64,000 nt of DNA, taken from assembly GCF_000015165.1 (NCBI RefSeq), contig NC_009485.1, forward strand, positions 6,715,501 through 6,779,500, given 5' to 3'. Position 1 is the first letter of the stretch. Every line of letters starts with the position of its first letter. Made by a program: the position numbers and the translations under genes. The notes under the pieces were generated by a model. The model ran no database searches, was not told the DNA's origin, and saw only the letters and a program-made list of their open reading frames with translations. Source of the stretch: Bradyrhizobium sp. BTAi1. Its GTDB lineage: Bacteria > Pseudomonadota > Alphaproteobacteria > Rhizobiales > Xanthobacteraceae. Of the stretch, positions 34,399 through 45,157 are shown piece by piece.

Positions 34399-35337
34399 AT
34401 GAGTGACATCGTCACGATCACGCCGAACCCGGCTGTCGACGTCTCGACGACCGTCGAGAGGATCATGCCGGTAGCGAAGCTGCGCGGCACCACGCAGCAG
34501 CGTGATCCCGGCGGCGGCGGCATCAATGTCGCGCGCGTGATCACCCGCCTCGGCGGCGATGTGACCGCGCTCTATCCCGTGGGCGGGCCGACCGGGCAGC
34601 TGTTGAAGCAGCTCGTGGAGAGCGAAGGCGTCACCAGCCTCACCTGGACAACAGCCGAGCACACGCGCGAGGACTTTTTCGTGCAGGAGCGCGCCACGGC
34701 CCAGCCCTACCGCTTCATCCTTCCCGGACCGACGCTGTCTGAAAGCGAGTGGCAGGCTGGTCTCGCGCTGCTCGCCCGCATCGATCCATTCCCCCGCTTC
34801 GTGGTCGGCAGCGGCAGCCTGCCGCGCGGGGTCCCGACCGATTACTACGCCCGCATTGCCGCGCTCGTCCGCGCCCGCGGCGCGCAGTTCATCCTCGACA
34901 CATCGGGCCCGGCCCTGGCCGCGGCCGTCGCCGGCGGCGTCGACCTGATCAAGCCGTCGCTGCGCGAGATGCAGGAGCTCGCCGGCGGCGAACTGCCCGA
35001 TGCGGCGGCATGGGAACGAGCGGCGCGGGCGCTGGTCGCAAGCGGCAAGGCCGGCACGGTCGCGCTCACCATGGGCCATCTCGGCGCGCTCTTGGTGACA
35101 TCAGAGCGCGTGCTGCGCGCCCAGCCGCTGACCATGGTGCCGGTCAACGCCGTCGGCGCCGGTGACAGCTTTCTCGGCGCGCTGGTGGCGAAGCTCGCGG
35201 CAGGTGCACCACTGGAGGACGCGTTCCGCTTCGCGGTTGCGGCCGGCGCGGCAGCGTTGCTGCGTACCGGCACCGCGCTATGCGATCCGTCCGATGTCAA
35301 CCGTCTGCTGGCTGACGTGCGGCTGGAGACGGCGTAA
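34399..35337 (+). CDS. pfkB: Pfk-2-type (PfkB family) 6-phosphofructokinase
   Basis: This is a 312-residue PfkB-family sugar kinase. It follows Escherichia coli Pfk-2 closely in pattern: TITPNPAVD at residues 5-13, DPGGGGINVARVITRLGG, ARFILPG-type YRFILPGP, GSGSLPRGVP, LIKPSLREMQEL, the catalytic NAVGAGDSFLGA with Asp about residue 256, and AAGAAALLRTGTALC. The expected reaction is fructose 6-phosphate plus ATP to fructose 1,6-bisphosphate. 1-Phosphofructokinase or tagatose-phosphate kinase are alternatives. Its last 41 bp overlap the convergent membrane-protein gene, so antisense effects on transcription are possible. Confidence 0.85.
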   Translation: MSDIVTITPNPAVDVSTTVERIMPVAKLRGTTQQRDPGGGGINVARVITRLGGDVTALYPVGGPTGQLLKQLVESEGVTSLTWTTAEHTREDFFVQERATAQPYRFILPGPTLSESEWQAGLALLARIDPFPRFVVGSGSLPRGVPTDYYARIAALVRARGAQFILDTSGPALAAAVAGGVDLIKPSLREMQELAGGELPDAAAWERAARALVASGKAGTVALTMGHLGALLVTSERVLRAQPLTMVPVNAVGAGDSFLGALVAKLAAGAPLEDAFRFAVAAGAAALLRTGTALCDPSDVNRLLADVRLETA

Positions 35338-36424
35338 CTTTCAACTCCCCGTCGCCGTTGAGCCGATCAAGCGACAGCAGCAATCCGCCGACGCGCTCCA
35401 GCGACGACGTCCACTCGGCGACGCGGCTGAAATTGTCCACCATCCAGTTGAACGAGCCCTGCACCAGCGTGAATGCAGCAGCCGCCTGGGTCAGCTCGCC
35501 CAGCGTCATCTGATCCGCGAGGAACTTCGGCGCGCACAGCACGAGGCCGATGATCGGCGCGATCAGCGTATTGAGATGAGACACCAGGGTGTTGCGCATC
35601 AATTGCCAGCACAGCCGCTTCCATTGCTGGATCGTACGGTCGAGCGCCATCCAGATGCCCGCGATGACGCCGCGCTCCTCGTGCTTGGGCGTGATGCCTT
35701 CGCCGATATCGCGCAGGTGGTGCGCCGCGGTGATCAGCTCCGACTCGGCCTGGTTCTTGGTCTGGATGACGCGGGTGAGCGGCGAGCCGACCCACAGCAT
35801 GGCCCCGGTGACCAGCACGGAATAGACGATGACGCTGACCACCAGGTAGCCAGGAATCCACAACTGCAGCCCGGCCGCGGCAAAACCGATCGACCCGCCG
35901 ACTTGCCACAGCACCTGCACGAACACCACCGCCGTCAGCAGCGAGGAGATCATGCTGACCGCGAAGTCGACCGGCGCATCGGTCGCGATGCGGATGTCCT
36001 CGGCGATGCGGTACTCGGGAATCTTCTGATCGCCCCGCACCGTCGCGAGCCGCGCATAGCGGTCGTTCTCGACCCAATAATCGATCACCTTGGCGCTCAG
36101 CCATTGCCGCCAGTTGCGCTGCATCGCCATGCGGCCCCACACCGAGACAATCGCCAGCACGACGCTCGAAAGACAAAGCGGGATGAGCAGAACGGCCTGT
36201 TGCCGCAGCCGCGTCGGATCGCGGCGTTCCAGCGCATCGAAGAAATCCCGGTTCCAGTAGTTGAAGCGGAACTGGACGTAGAGCTGCAGCACCACGAGGA
36301 CGATCAGGGCGGCGCAGAGCAGCCAGACCCGCCAGGCCGCCGATCCCAGCCAGAATTGCCGTGCCGTCAGCCAGAATCGCGACCATTCGCGATTGCCGTC
36401 CTCATTCTCGTCGTCGGACATCAT
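35297..36424 (-). CDS. YddA/BclA/SbmA-like transporter membrane domain without ATPase domain
   Basis: From the ATG at 36424 (another ATG follows immediately) the product is 375 residues. It has about six membrane helices, the first AWRVWLLCAALIVLVVLQLY near residue 30. RFNYWNRDFFDALERRD and IPEYRIAEDIRIATDAP are characteristic of the peptide-transporter membrane domain of the YddA/BclA group. After SSLERVGGLLLSLDRLNG the protein ends with a Pro/Ala-rich tail, just where an ABC ATPase domain would follow in YddA/BclA. SbmA and BacA naturally lack that domain. The coding end overlaps pfkB by 41 bp on the opposite strand, so no ATPase domain is hidden downstream. Import of peptides is likely, and the partner or energy source is unknown. 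Confidence 0.85.
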   Translation of the reverse strand: MMSDDENEDGNREWSRFWLTARQFWLGSAAWRVWLLCAALIVLVVLQLYVQFRFNYWNRDFFDALERRDPTRLRQQAVLLIPLCLSSVVLAIVSVWGRMAMQRNWRQWLSAKVIDYWVENDRYARLATVRGDQKIPEYRIAEDIRIATDAPVDFAVSMISSLLTAVVFVQVLWQVGGSIGFAAAGLQLWIPGYLVVSVIVYSVLVTGAMLWVGSPLTRVIQTKNQAESELITAAHHLRDIGEGITPKHEERGVIAGIWMALDRTIQQWKRLCWQLMRNTLVSHLNTLIAPIIGLVLCAPKFLADQMTLGELTQAAAAFTLVQGSFNWMVDNFSRVAEWTSSLERVGGLLLSLDRLNGDGELKVTPSPAARQPADG

Positions 36425-36574
36425 CGTGGGTCGGGCGTCCTCCGCTTCAGCTCTGGAACTTCTAGCACAACGTGATCTAAGGAGCGCCGACGTCGTTCCG
36501 CTTGATCTTCCGCAAGTCATCCGCCGTGCAACGCGACAAACTTGCTGCCTACGCTGCGACGCGGGAGATCACCG

Positions 36575-39006
<2,432 letters not shown>

Positions 39007-39010
<4 letters not shown>

Positions 39011-39294
39011 TCGCGCCCCGGTGCGGGCCCGCGGCCGTGGCGATCATGGAGATCGGCGATGGCGCGTTCGGCTGCGGCGATCAGTTCGCGGATGCGCCGC
39101 GACTGCTCGCCCGGCTCCCCCTCGCCGCCGGACTGGGCGAGCTGATCGAGCCAGCGCAGGATCAGCCGCCACGAATCGAGCGTGAGCTGCAGGCGTACGA
39201 GTTGCCCCTCGATCGAAGCCTCGGGCGCGGGCTCGGTTCGCTCGACGCGCACCGCCCGCGACGCAGCCGTGGGGAATTTGATGATGTCTGCCAC
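39007..39294 (-). CDS. small conserved hypothetical protein
   Basis: This is a 95-residue acidic, helical protein starting MADIIKFPTAASRAVRVERT. Similar short N-termini (IIKFP) recur in Bradyrhizobium proteins of unknown role. The body has LQLTLDSWRLILRWLDQL and a second helix, RRIRELIAAAERAIADLHDR. Its stop overlaps the ppsA stop by 4 bp on the other strand. No partner gene or regulatory site is visible. Confidence 0.6.
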
Positions 39295-39359
39295 GGCTCA
39301 CCCATGATCTGACTGCAGCAACGCCACCGCACCACGAGGTGGCCGGCGCTGGCGGCGCC

Positions 39360-41063
39360 TCAGGCGGCCCGCACCGTGCCGAGGAATCGCGTGATTTCAC
39401 CGCGCAGCCGTTCGCTGTCCGTGGACAGCGATTTGGCCGCAGAGAGCACCTGCGACGAGGCTGAGCCGGTCTCGGAGGCACCGCGCTGCACGTCGATGAT
39501 GTTCGTCGAGACCTCCCTGGTGCCCTGCGAGGCCTGCTGCACGTTGCGCGAGATTTCCTGGGTCGCGGCGCCCTGCTGCTCGACCGCGGCGGCGATCGTC
39601 GAGGCGATCTCCGCCAGCCGCTCGATCGTGCCCGAGATCTCCCGGATCGCCCCGACCGATTCCTGCGTCGCGGTCTGAATGCCGGAAATCTGCTGGCCGA
39701 TCTCCCCGGTGGCCTTGGCGGTCTGCTCGGCAAGCGCCTTCACCTCGGTGGCCACCACCGCGAATCCGCGGCCGGCTTCACCGGCGCGCGCTGCCTCGAT
39801 GGTGGCATTGAGCGCCAAGAGATTGGTTTGCCCGGCGATGGTGTTGATCAGCTCGACGACGTCGCCGATGCGTGCGGCGGCCTTCGACAGCTCGCTGACC
39901 CGATCGTTGGTCTTGCGCGCCTGGCTGACCGCTTCATTGGCCATCCGTGCCGATTCCTGCACTTGGCGGCTGATCTCATTGACGGAGGATGACAGCTCCT
40001 CAGCCGCCGAGGCCACCGAATGCACGTTGGTCGAGGCCTCTTCCGAGGCAGAGGCCACCACGTTGGTGAGCCGCTGCGATCGCTCCGCCGTCTGGTTGAG
40101 CGTGTTGGCAGATGCCTCGAGCTCCGTCGATGCCGACGACACCGTGTGGACGATGTCGCCGACAGCCTGCTCGAATTTGTTGGCGAGGTCGTGCATGTCG
40201 CGCCGGCGCTGCTCCGCAGCCTGCCGCTCGGTCTCCTCCTGCACTTTCTTCAGGCGCGCCACCTCGATGCCGTTGGTCTTGAAGACCTGGACGGTCTTGG
40301 CCATGTCGCCGAGTTCGTCGCGGCGTTCGGTCTCGGGCACCTCGACAGTGAGATCGTTGTTGGCGAGCCGCTCCATCGCGGCCTTCAGCCGGGCGATGGG
40401 GGCCGACAGCGATCTCAAGCCGATGAACAATGCAATGGCGACGCCGATGATCAGTCCAACAATCCCAACCAGCATCACCGCGCGGGTGCTTGAGTCAGCT
40501 TCGGCTCGGATGGCCTCATTCTTCTTGCGCGTCAGTTCCACGATCTGACCGACGAAGGTCTGCAGTTTGCCGAGCACACCGTCGATGGCCGGATCGCATT
40601 CCTGGTGCGCGCGATCGGCCACCTTGGCATTTTCCTCCGGGCTCACCGCCTTGGCCCCGGCCTCCAGCACGGGATCGCAAACGGCAAATGCCCGTGTCAG
40701 GTCAGCCTTGAAGCCATCGATCTGCTTGGTCTGCGCCGGGTCTTCTTTGGACGCCAGGTCCATGAAGGATGCGATCTCGTCACGGTTTTTGACGGCGAGC
40801 TTCAACCGCTTCTCGTTGCCTTCGGCGGTCGTCTCCGTGAGCAGAGCGTAGAGCGCGGCATGATAGGTTTCGAGGCGGCGCTGAGCCCGCACCACCGCGA
40901 TGGAACTCATTTGCTGGTTGGACAGCTCCGCGAAGTCCGCAACCGTCGTGCTCAATTGGTCGGTGCCGAACACGACGACGCCGGCAAGTGTTGCTCCCAG
41001 CACGGCAACGATGAGGCTGATCTTCCAAATGATCTTGAGATGGTCGAGCAACCGCATCGACAT
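39360..41063 (-). CDS. methyl-accepting chemotaxis protein
   Basis: This is a 567-residue transmembrane chemoreceptor. It has a first membrane helix near residues 14-32 (SLIVAVLGATLAGVVVFG) and a helical periplasmic sensor domain of about 160 residues containing two cysteines (AFAVCDP, HQECDP). A second helix follows near 193-213 (VMLVGIVGLIIGVAIALFIG), then a HAMP linker and a long coiled-coil signalling domain. Its hairpin tip is INTIAGQTNLLALNATIEAARAGEAGRGFAVVA split across residues about 400-435. No CheR-docking pentapeptide is present; the end is RFLGTVRAA. The ligand is unknown. It stands alone on the minus strand. Confidence 0.95.
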   Translation of the reverse strand: MSMRLLDHLKIIWKISLIVAVLGATLAGVVVFGTDQLSTTVADFAELSNQQMSSIAVVRAQRRLETYHAALYALLTETTAEGNEKRLKLAVKNRDEIASFMDLASKEDPAQTKQIDGFKADLTRAFAVCDPVLEAGAKAVSPEENAKVADRAHQECDPAIDGVLGKLQTFVGQIVELTRKKNEAIRAEADSSTRAVMLVGIVGLIIGVAIALFIGLRSLSAPIARLKAAMERLANNDLTVEVPETERRDELGDMAKTVQVFKTNGIEVARLKKVQEETERQAAEQRRRDMHDLANKFEQAVGDIVHTVSSASTELEASANTLNQTAERSQRLTNVVASASEEASTNVHSVASAAEELSSSVNEISRQVQESARMANEAVSQARKTNDRVSELSKAAARIGDVVELINTIAGQTNLLALNATIEAARAGEAGRGFAVVATEVKALAEQTAKATGEIGQQISGIQTATQESVGAIREISGTIERLAEIASTIAAAVEQQGAATQEISRNVQQASQGTREVSTNIIDVQRGASETGSASSQVLSAAKSLSTDSERLRGEITRFLGTVRAA

Positions 41064-41220
41064 GTTCCCCGCATTCGCCGTTGAAGCGGCCTGGACGAAT
41101 CTGCGTCGGATCGTCGCATGGGAACCTAACGAAAGCTCTCTTTTCCGGACCCGTGGAAATCCGGACGGAAGGTTTGATGTTGCCGCAGCGCCGGGAGGGC
41201 GCCTTACCAGAGCACCATTC

Positions 41221-42246
41221 TCACCGGGCCGCCTCGAACCCGGCCAGCACGGCGGTCAGGTTCTGGCCGAGAATGTCGGAGAGATAGCCGCCCTCCTGCA
41301 CGAACACCGTGGGCAGGCCGAGCCGCGCGATCGCGCCGCCGATGCGCCGGAAACCGGGCGTGGTCACCGACAATCCCTTGAGCGGATCGTGCTCGGACGC
41401 ATCGAGGCCAAGTGCGACGACGAGCGCGCCGGGGGCGAAGGCATGGATGGTCTTGGCCGCGGTCTCGAACGCCTTCAGATAGGTGTCGTCGCCGCTCTTC
41501 AGCGCCAGGGGAATGTTGAGGTTGGCGCCGAGCCCGGCGCCGGCGCCACGTTCATGCGCGTAGCCCCACACAAACGGATAGTAGTGCGCCGGATCGGCGT
41601 GGATCGAGATGGTGAGTACGTCAGGACGCTCGTAGAAGATGCCCTGCGTGCCATTGCCGTGATGGACATCGACATCGAGGATCGCGACGCGCTCATGACG
41701 CTGCCGCAGATGCGCCGCCGCAATCGCCGAGTTGTTCATGAAACAGAAGCCGGAGGCGATGTCGCGATAGGCGTGGTGACCGGGCGGACGGCACAGCGCA
41801 TAGGCCGCATCCTCGCCGTCAAGCAGCAACTGGGCGGCGGTGGTCGCGACGTCGGTCGCGGCACAGGCGCCTTCCCAGGTGCCCGGCCCGATCGGCGCCG
41901 AGGTGTCGATCGTGTGCCAGCCGAGCCGTCCGACGATATGGGTCGGATAGGTGGCGGCGTGGCGCACCGGGTGCATGTTCGGAATCATCTCCGTCCCGGC
42001 ATCGCCGAGCGCGGCCCAAGCCTCCCACGCCTCTTCCAGAAAGTTGAGATACTCCGGACTATGAACGCGCGCGCGTGCTTCCTGGCCGAAATGGGTGGGC
42101 GCAACCAACTCGTGATTGCCGGCCTTCAATCCTGCAAGCAAGCGGTCAGCCCGTTCGGGCTGCTCGGTGGTGCGCTTGACCACCCCACGCACGAGGTAGA
42201 ATTGCGGATCATGGCTACGATGCAGCTCGGTATAGACGGCCTTCAC
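41221..42246 (-). CDS. histone-deacetylase-family protein, acetylpolyamine amidohydrolase-like
   Basis: This 341-residue zinc hydrolase starts at GTG 42246 (VKAVYTELHR, read as Met), with AGGAG at good spacing; upstream in-frame codons lack a site and encode low-complexity sequence. Motifs are CRPPGHHAYRD with tandem His, FCFMNNSAIAA, the zinc ligands in ILDVDVHHGNGTQ, ISIHADPAHYYPF and a late GLDASEHDPLKGL plus QEGGYL with the catalytic-site Tyr. The AHYYPF/GYAHERGAG loop is typical of acetylpolyamine amidohydrolases, which deacetylate acetylputrescine and similar compounds. It is divergent from the aldarate transporter, which may be chance. Confidence 0.88.
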   Translation of the reverse strand: MKAVYTELHRSHDPQFYLVRGVVKRTTEQPERADRLLAGLKAGNHELVAPTHFGQEARARVHSPEYLNFLEEAWEAWAALGDAGTEMIPNMHPVRHAATYPTHIVGRLGWHTIDTSAPIGPGTWEGACAATDVATTAAQLLLDGEDAAYALCRPPGHHAYRDIASGFCFMNNSAIAAAHLRQRHERVAILDVDVHHGNGTQGIFYERPDVLTISIHADPAHYYPFVWGYAHERGAGAGLGANLNIPLALKSGDDTYLKAFETAAKTIHAFAPGALVVALGLDASEHDPLKGLSVTTPGFRRIGGAIARLGLPTVFVQEGGYLSDILGQNLTAVLAGFEAAR

Positions 42247-42460
42247 GCGCGCGGGCTCCTGTTCGCTTGCGCAAACGATTGTGCACGCAGCAGCGGTCGA
42301 TACAAGCGTCGACCGCTCGCGCGCTGGATGATGTTTGTGCACTTCCAAAGGGCGGAACGCGTCGCGTCGGGCGCCATCGCGTGAGGATGAGACGTTCGCG
42401 GTGAAAAGAGCGCGCCACTCGCAACTATCCGCACGTCCGCTTTGTGACCGGCTGAGGGCA

Positions 42461-42508
42461 CGATCAATCCAATAATTGGATCGATCGATACAGGCTTCGG
42501 CTTGGACC
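42461..42508 (+). promoter_or_regulatory. 27-bp palindrome and shared box upstream of the aldarate transporter
   Basis: CGATCAATCCAAT at 42461-42473, one base, then ATTGGATCGATCG at 42475-42487 form a palindrome with one mismatch. GGCTTGGACC at 42499-42508 is repeated exactly before kdgD at 45053-45062, and ATCAATC(C)AATA is shared as well. TTGGAC at 42502 could serve as a -35 box, with TCTAGG 17 bp downstream. The LysR-type regulator encoded between the two genes is the obvious candidate binder; this is inference. Confidence 0.6.
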
Positions 42509-42567
42509 CCGGACCTCCATCTCCTCTAGGACAGTCCTTGAGGAACGTTACAAGAGAGGTGGAGCGC

Positions 42568-43905
42568 ATGAGCGCAATCGTATCCACGGCCGAATTGCGC
42601 CGATCGCGCGTGCGGCTGCTCATCGTGACCATGCTGTTCCTGGTCACGACCGTGAACTATGCCGACCGCGCCACGCTGTCGATCGCTGGACCGGCGCTGT
42701 CCAAGGAGCTGCATCTCGATCCTGTCGCGATGGGCTATGTATTCTCCGCCTTCGGCTGGTCCTATGTGCTTGCCCAGGTGCCGGGCGGCTGGCTGCTCGA
42801 CCGCTTCGGCTCGCGCTGGGTCTATGCCTGCAGCATCGTCGTCTGGTCGATCTTCACACTGATGCAGGGCTGGATCGGCTTCTTCTCCGGCGGCGCGGCC
42901 ATCGTCGCGCTGTTCGCCCTTCGCTTCCTGGTCGGACTCGCCGAGGCGCCGAGCTTCCCGGCCAACGCGCGCATCGTGGCCGCCTGGTTTCCGAGCAACG
43001 AGCGCGGCACGGCATCGGCGTTCTTCAACTCCGGGCAGTATTTCGCCACTGTGATCTTCGCGCCGCTGATGGGCTGGATCGCGCATGAATTCGGCTGGCG
43101 CCACGTCTTCACCGTGATGGGCGCGCTCGGCATCCTCATGGGCCTGGTCTGGATCAAGACCATGTACGGCCCCAAGGAGCATCCCGGCGTCAACGAGGCG
43201 GAGCTCGATTATATCAAGGAAGGCGGCGCGCTGGTCGACATGGAGGGCGCGCAAGACGGCAAGACCGCATCGGGCGGACCGACCTGGTCGCATATCGGAC
43301 AGTTGCTCTCCAACCGCATGATGCTCGGCGTCTATATCGGCCAGTATTGCATCAACACGCTGACCTATTTCTTCCTCACCTGGTTTCCGGTCTATCTGGT
43401 CAAGGAGCGCGGGCTGTCGATCCTGCAGGCGGGCTTCGTCGCCACGTTGCCGGCGCTGTGCGGCTTCATCGGCGGCGTGCTCGGCGGCTTCATCTCCGAC
43501 GCCATCCTGCGCAAGACCGGCTCGCTGACGCTGGCGCGCAAGATCCCGATCGTCGGCGGCATGCTGCTGTCCATGGCTATCATCGGCTGCAATTATGTCG
43601 ACGGCCAGGCGCTGGTGGTCGGGCTGATGGCGCTCGCCTTCTTCGGCAAGGGCATCGGTGCGCTCGGCTGGGCGGTCGTCTCCGACACCTCGCCGAAGGA
43701 AGCCGGCGGCGTCTCCGGCGGCCTGTTCAACACCTTCGGCAACCTCTCCAGCATCACCACGCCGATCGTGATCGGCTACATCCTGTCGGCCACCAACTCC
43801 TTCAACGGCGCGCTGGTGTTCGTCGGCCTCAATGCCCTGGTGGCGGCGTTTGCCTATCTCGTCATCGTTGGCCGCATCCAGCGCGTCCAACTCCGAGCCT
43901 CCTGA
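42568..43905 (+). CDS. MFS transporter, glucarate/galactarate (ACS) type
   Basis: This is a 445-residue major facilitator with 12 predicted helices. Near the N-terminus it has TTVNYADRATLSIAGP and, in the first loop, GWLLDRFGSRW, the MFS loop 2-3 motif. PSFPANARIVAAWFP and SNERGTASAFFNSGQY are typical of the anion:cation symporter group that includes GudP, GarP and ExuT. The central loop (about residues 210-240) is cytoplasmic. GAGAGG and GGAG precede the ATG at 42568. It is followed by a strong terminator, so it is a separate transcript, but it shares upstream boxes with kdgD. Aldarate uptake by proton symport is the likely role. Confidence 0.88.
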   Translation: MSAIVSTAELRRSRVRLLIVTMLFLVTTVNYADRATLSIAGPALSKELHLDPVAMGYVFSAFGWSYVLAQVPGGWLLDRFGSRWVYACSIVVWSIFTLMQGWIGFFSGGAAIVALFALRFLVGLAEAPSFPANARIVAAWFPSNERGTASAFFNSGQYFATVIFAPLMGWIAHEFGWRHVFTVMGALGILMGLVWIKTMYGPKEHPGVNEAELDYIKEGGALVDMEGAQDGKTASGGPTWSHIGQLLSNRMMLGVYIGQYCINTLTYFFLTWFPVYLVKERGLSILQAGFVATLPALCGFIGGVLGGFISDAILRKTGSLTLARKIPIVGGMLLSMAIIGCNYVDGQALVVGLMALAFFGKGIGALGWAVVSDTSPKEAGGVSGGLFNTFGNLSSITTPIVIGYILSATNSFNGALVFVGLNALVAAFAYLVIVGRIQRVQLRAS

Positions 43906-43937
43906 GCACCACGCGCGATCAGCGTGGTCTCGACTTG

Positions 43938-43965
43938 AACGGCGGCCTCGGCCGCCGTTTTTTTT
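43938..43965 (+). terminator. Rho-independent terminator after the MFS gene
   Basis: AACGGCGGC, loop CTCG, GCCGCCGTT gives a perfect 9-bp stem directly followed by a run of eight T on the plus strand. It lies 33 bp after the MFS stop codon and before the LysR gene. This separates the transporter transcript from the regulator and the catabolic operon. Confidence 0.93.
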
Positions 43966-44115
43966 GCGCGTCGTCAGAGCGACGCACACGACCATCCTGT
44001 TCGCCGCGCCTGCGCCGCCCGCCTTTCGCCAACCCGCCCGATCGACATTTCCACCTCGCTTGATCAATGCTACCAAGGCCGGACGACCTGCTCGATCCAT
44101 GCCGGGGAGGCATCG

Positions 44116-45021
44116 ATGTTCGACCTCAACCAGCTGCGCTGCTTCGTCACCGTGGCGGAGGAGCTGCATTTCGGCCGCGCCGCCGTCCGGCTGAACATGA
44201 CGCAGCCGCCGCTGTCGCGGCAGATTCAGGTGCTGGAGCACATCATCGATGCCGCGTTGCTCGAGCGCACCAGCCGGTCGGTGAAGCTGACGCCGGCGGG
44301 ACGCAGCTTCCTGCCCGAGGCGCGGCGCATCCTGAAGATGGCCGAGAGCGCCGCCCAGGTGGCGCAGCGCATTGCCAGCGGCAAGAGCGGCTCGCTGAAG
44401 ATCGGCTTCACCGCCGCCGCGGCCTACAGCTTCCTGCCCGATCTGGTCGCCGCCTGCCGCACCGAGCTGCCCGAGGCCGACCTGTCGCTGAAGGAGATGG
44501 TCTCGGGCGACCAGATCGAGGCGCTGGCCTCCGGCCAGATCGATGCCGGCCTGCTGCGGCCGCCGATCGCGCGGCCGGAATTCGCCACCCGCCGCGTCGT
44601 CGCCGAGCCGCTGTGCGCCGCTCTGCCGCGCCGCCATCGTCTCGCGGCCGCCGAGAGCGTGTCGATCCGCGACTTCGACGGCCAGCCCTTCATCATGTAT
44701 TCGCAGACCGAGGCGCGCTATTTCCACGACCTGCTGGTGTCGCAATTCATGCGCGCCGAGGTGCTGCCGCGCTACGTGCAGCACCTGAGTCAGATCCACT
44801 CCATCCTGGCGATGGTGCGCGCCGGTCTGGGGCTCGCGATCGTGCCGGAAGCGGCCGCGAGCCTGAAGATCGCGGATGTGAAGCTGCGGCCGCTGAAGCT
44901 GCGCAACCCGACTCCGGCCGAGCTGTTCCTGGTCTGGCGGCGCGATCACGACAATCCGCTGCTGCCGGCCCTGATCGCGATCGCCGGCAGTCTCGCGGCG
45001 TTGCAGCAGGCGGAAGATTGA
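44116..45021 (+). CDS. LysR-family regulator of the aldarate genes
   Basis: This is a 301-residue LysR-type regulator. The N-terminal helix-turn-helix spans about residues 1-60 (FVTVAEELHFGRAAVRLNMT, then QPPLSRQIQVLE). The effector domain includes IGFTAAAAYSFLPDLV and the MVRAGLGLAIVPEAAAS segment near 240. It is located between the transporter and kdgD on the same strand, unlike the usual divergent arrangement. Two flanking genes share an upstream box, so control of both is likely. An aldarate or a pathway intermediate would be the expected effector. TTGATCAA at 44060-44067 lies ahead of it and could be part of its own control region. Confidence 0.88.
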   Translation: MFDLNQLRCFVTVAEELHFGRAAVRLNMTQPPLSRQIQVLEHIIDAALLERTSRSVKLTPAGRSFLPEARRILKMAESAAQVAQRIASGKSGSLKIGFTAAAAYSFLPDLVAACRTELPEADLSLKEMVSGDQIEALASGQIDAGLLRPPIARPEFATRRVVAEPLCAALPRRHRLAAAESVSIRDFDGQPFIMYSQTEARYFHDLLVSQFMRAEVLPRYVQHLSQIHSILAMVRAGLGLAIVPEAAASLKIADVKLRPLKLRNPTPAELFLVWRRDHDNPLLPALIAIAGSLAALQQAED

Positions 45022-45033
45022 TACCGACCCAGC

Positions 45034-45084
45034 ATCAATCAATACCGTGATTGGCTTGGACCGGCATTGAACTTGGTCCTACGA
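45034..45084 (+). promoter_or_regulatory. predicted promoter and regulator boxes before kdgD
   Basis: ATCAATCAATA and CAATCA-ATACCG-TGATTG (an inverted repeat centred near 45044) precede GGCTTGGACC at 45053-45062. TTGGAC at 45056-45061 and CTACGA at 45079-45084 are spaced 17 bp. The GGCTTGGACC box and the ATCAATC-AATA word are shared with the MFS promoter region. The kdgD ATG lies 74 bp beyond the predicted -10. Confidence 0.55.
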
Positions 45085-45157
45085 CACGGCGCGAGGAATG
45101 CGCGCGCCGGTGGAGTCGCCGCGTCTATTCCTGGAACAAAGGTTGAGGACCCGCGCG

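Noticed and set aside
31936..35079. 1047-codon open frame on the minus strand opposite the beta-glucosidase, glucokinase and Pfk-2 genes
   Set aside because: It spans three real genes antisense, has no recognisable domain, and its composition is that of an antisense shadow.
42526..45042. 838-codon open frame on the minus strand opposite the MFS and LysR genes
   Set aside because: It runs through a strong plus-strand terminator and two well-supported genes; no domain is visible.
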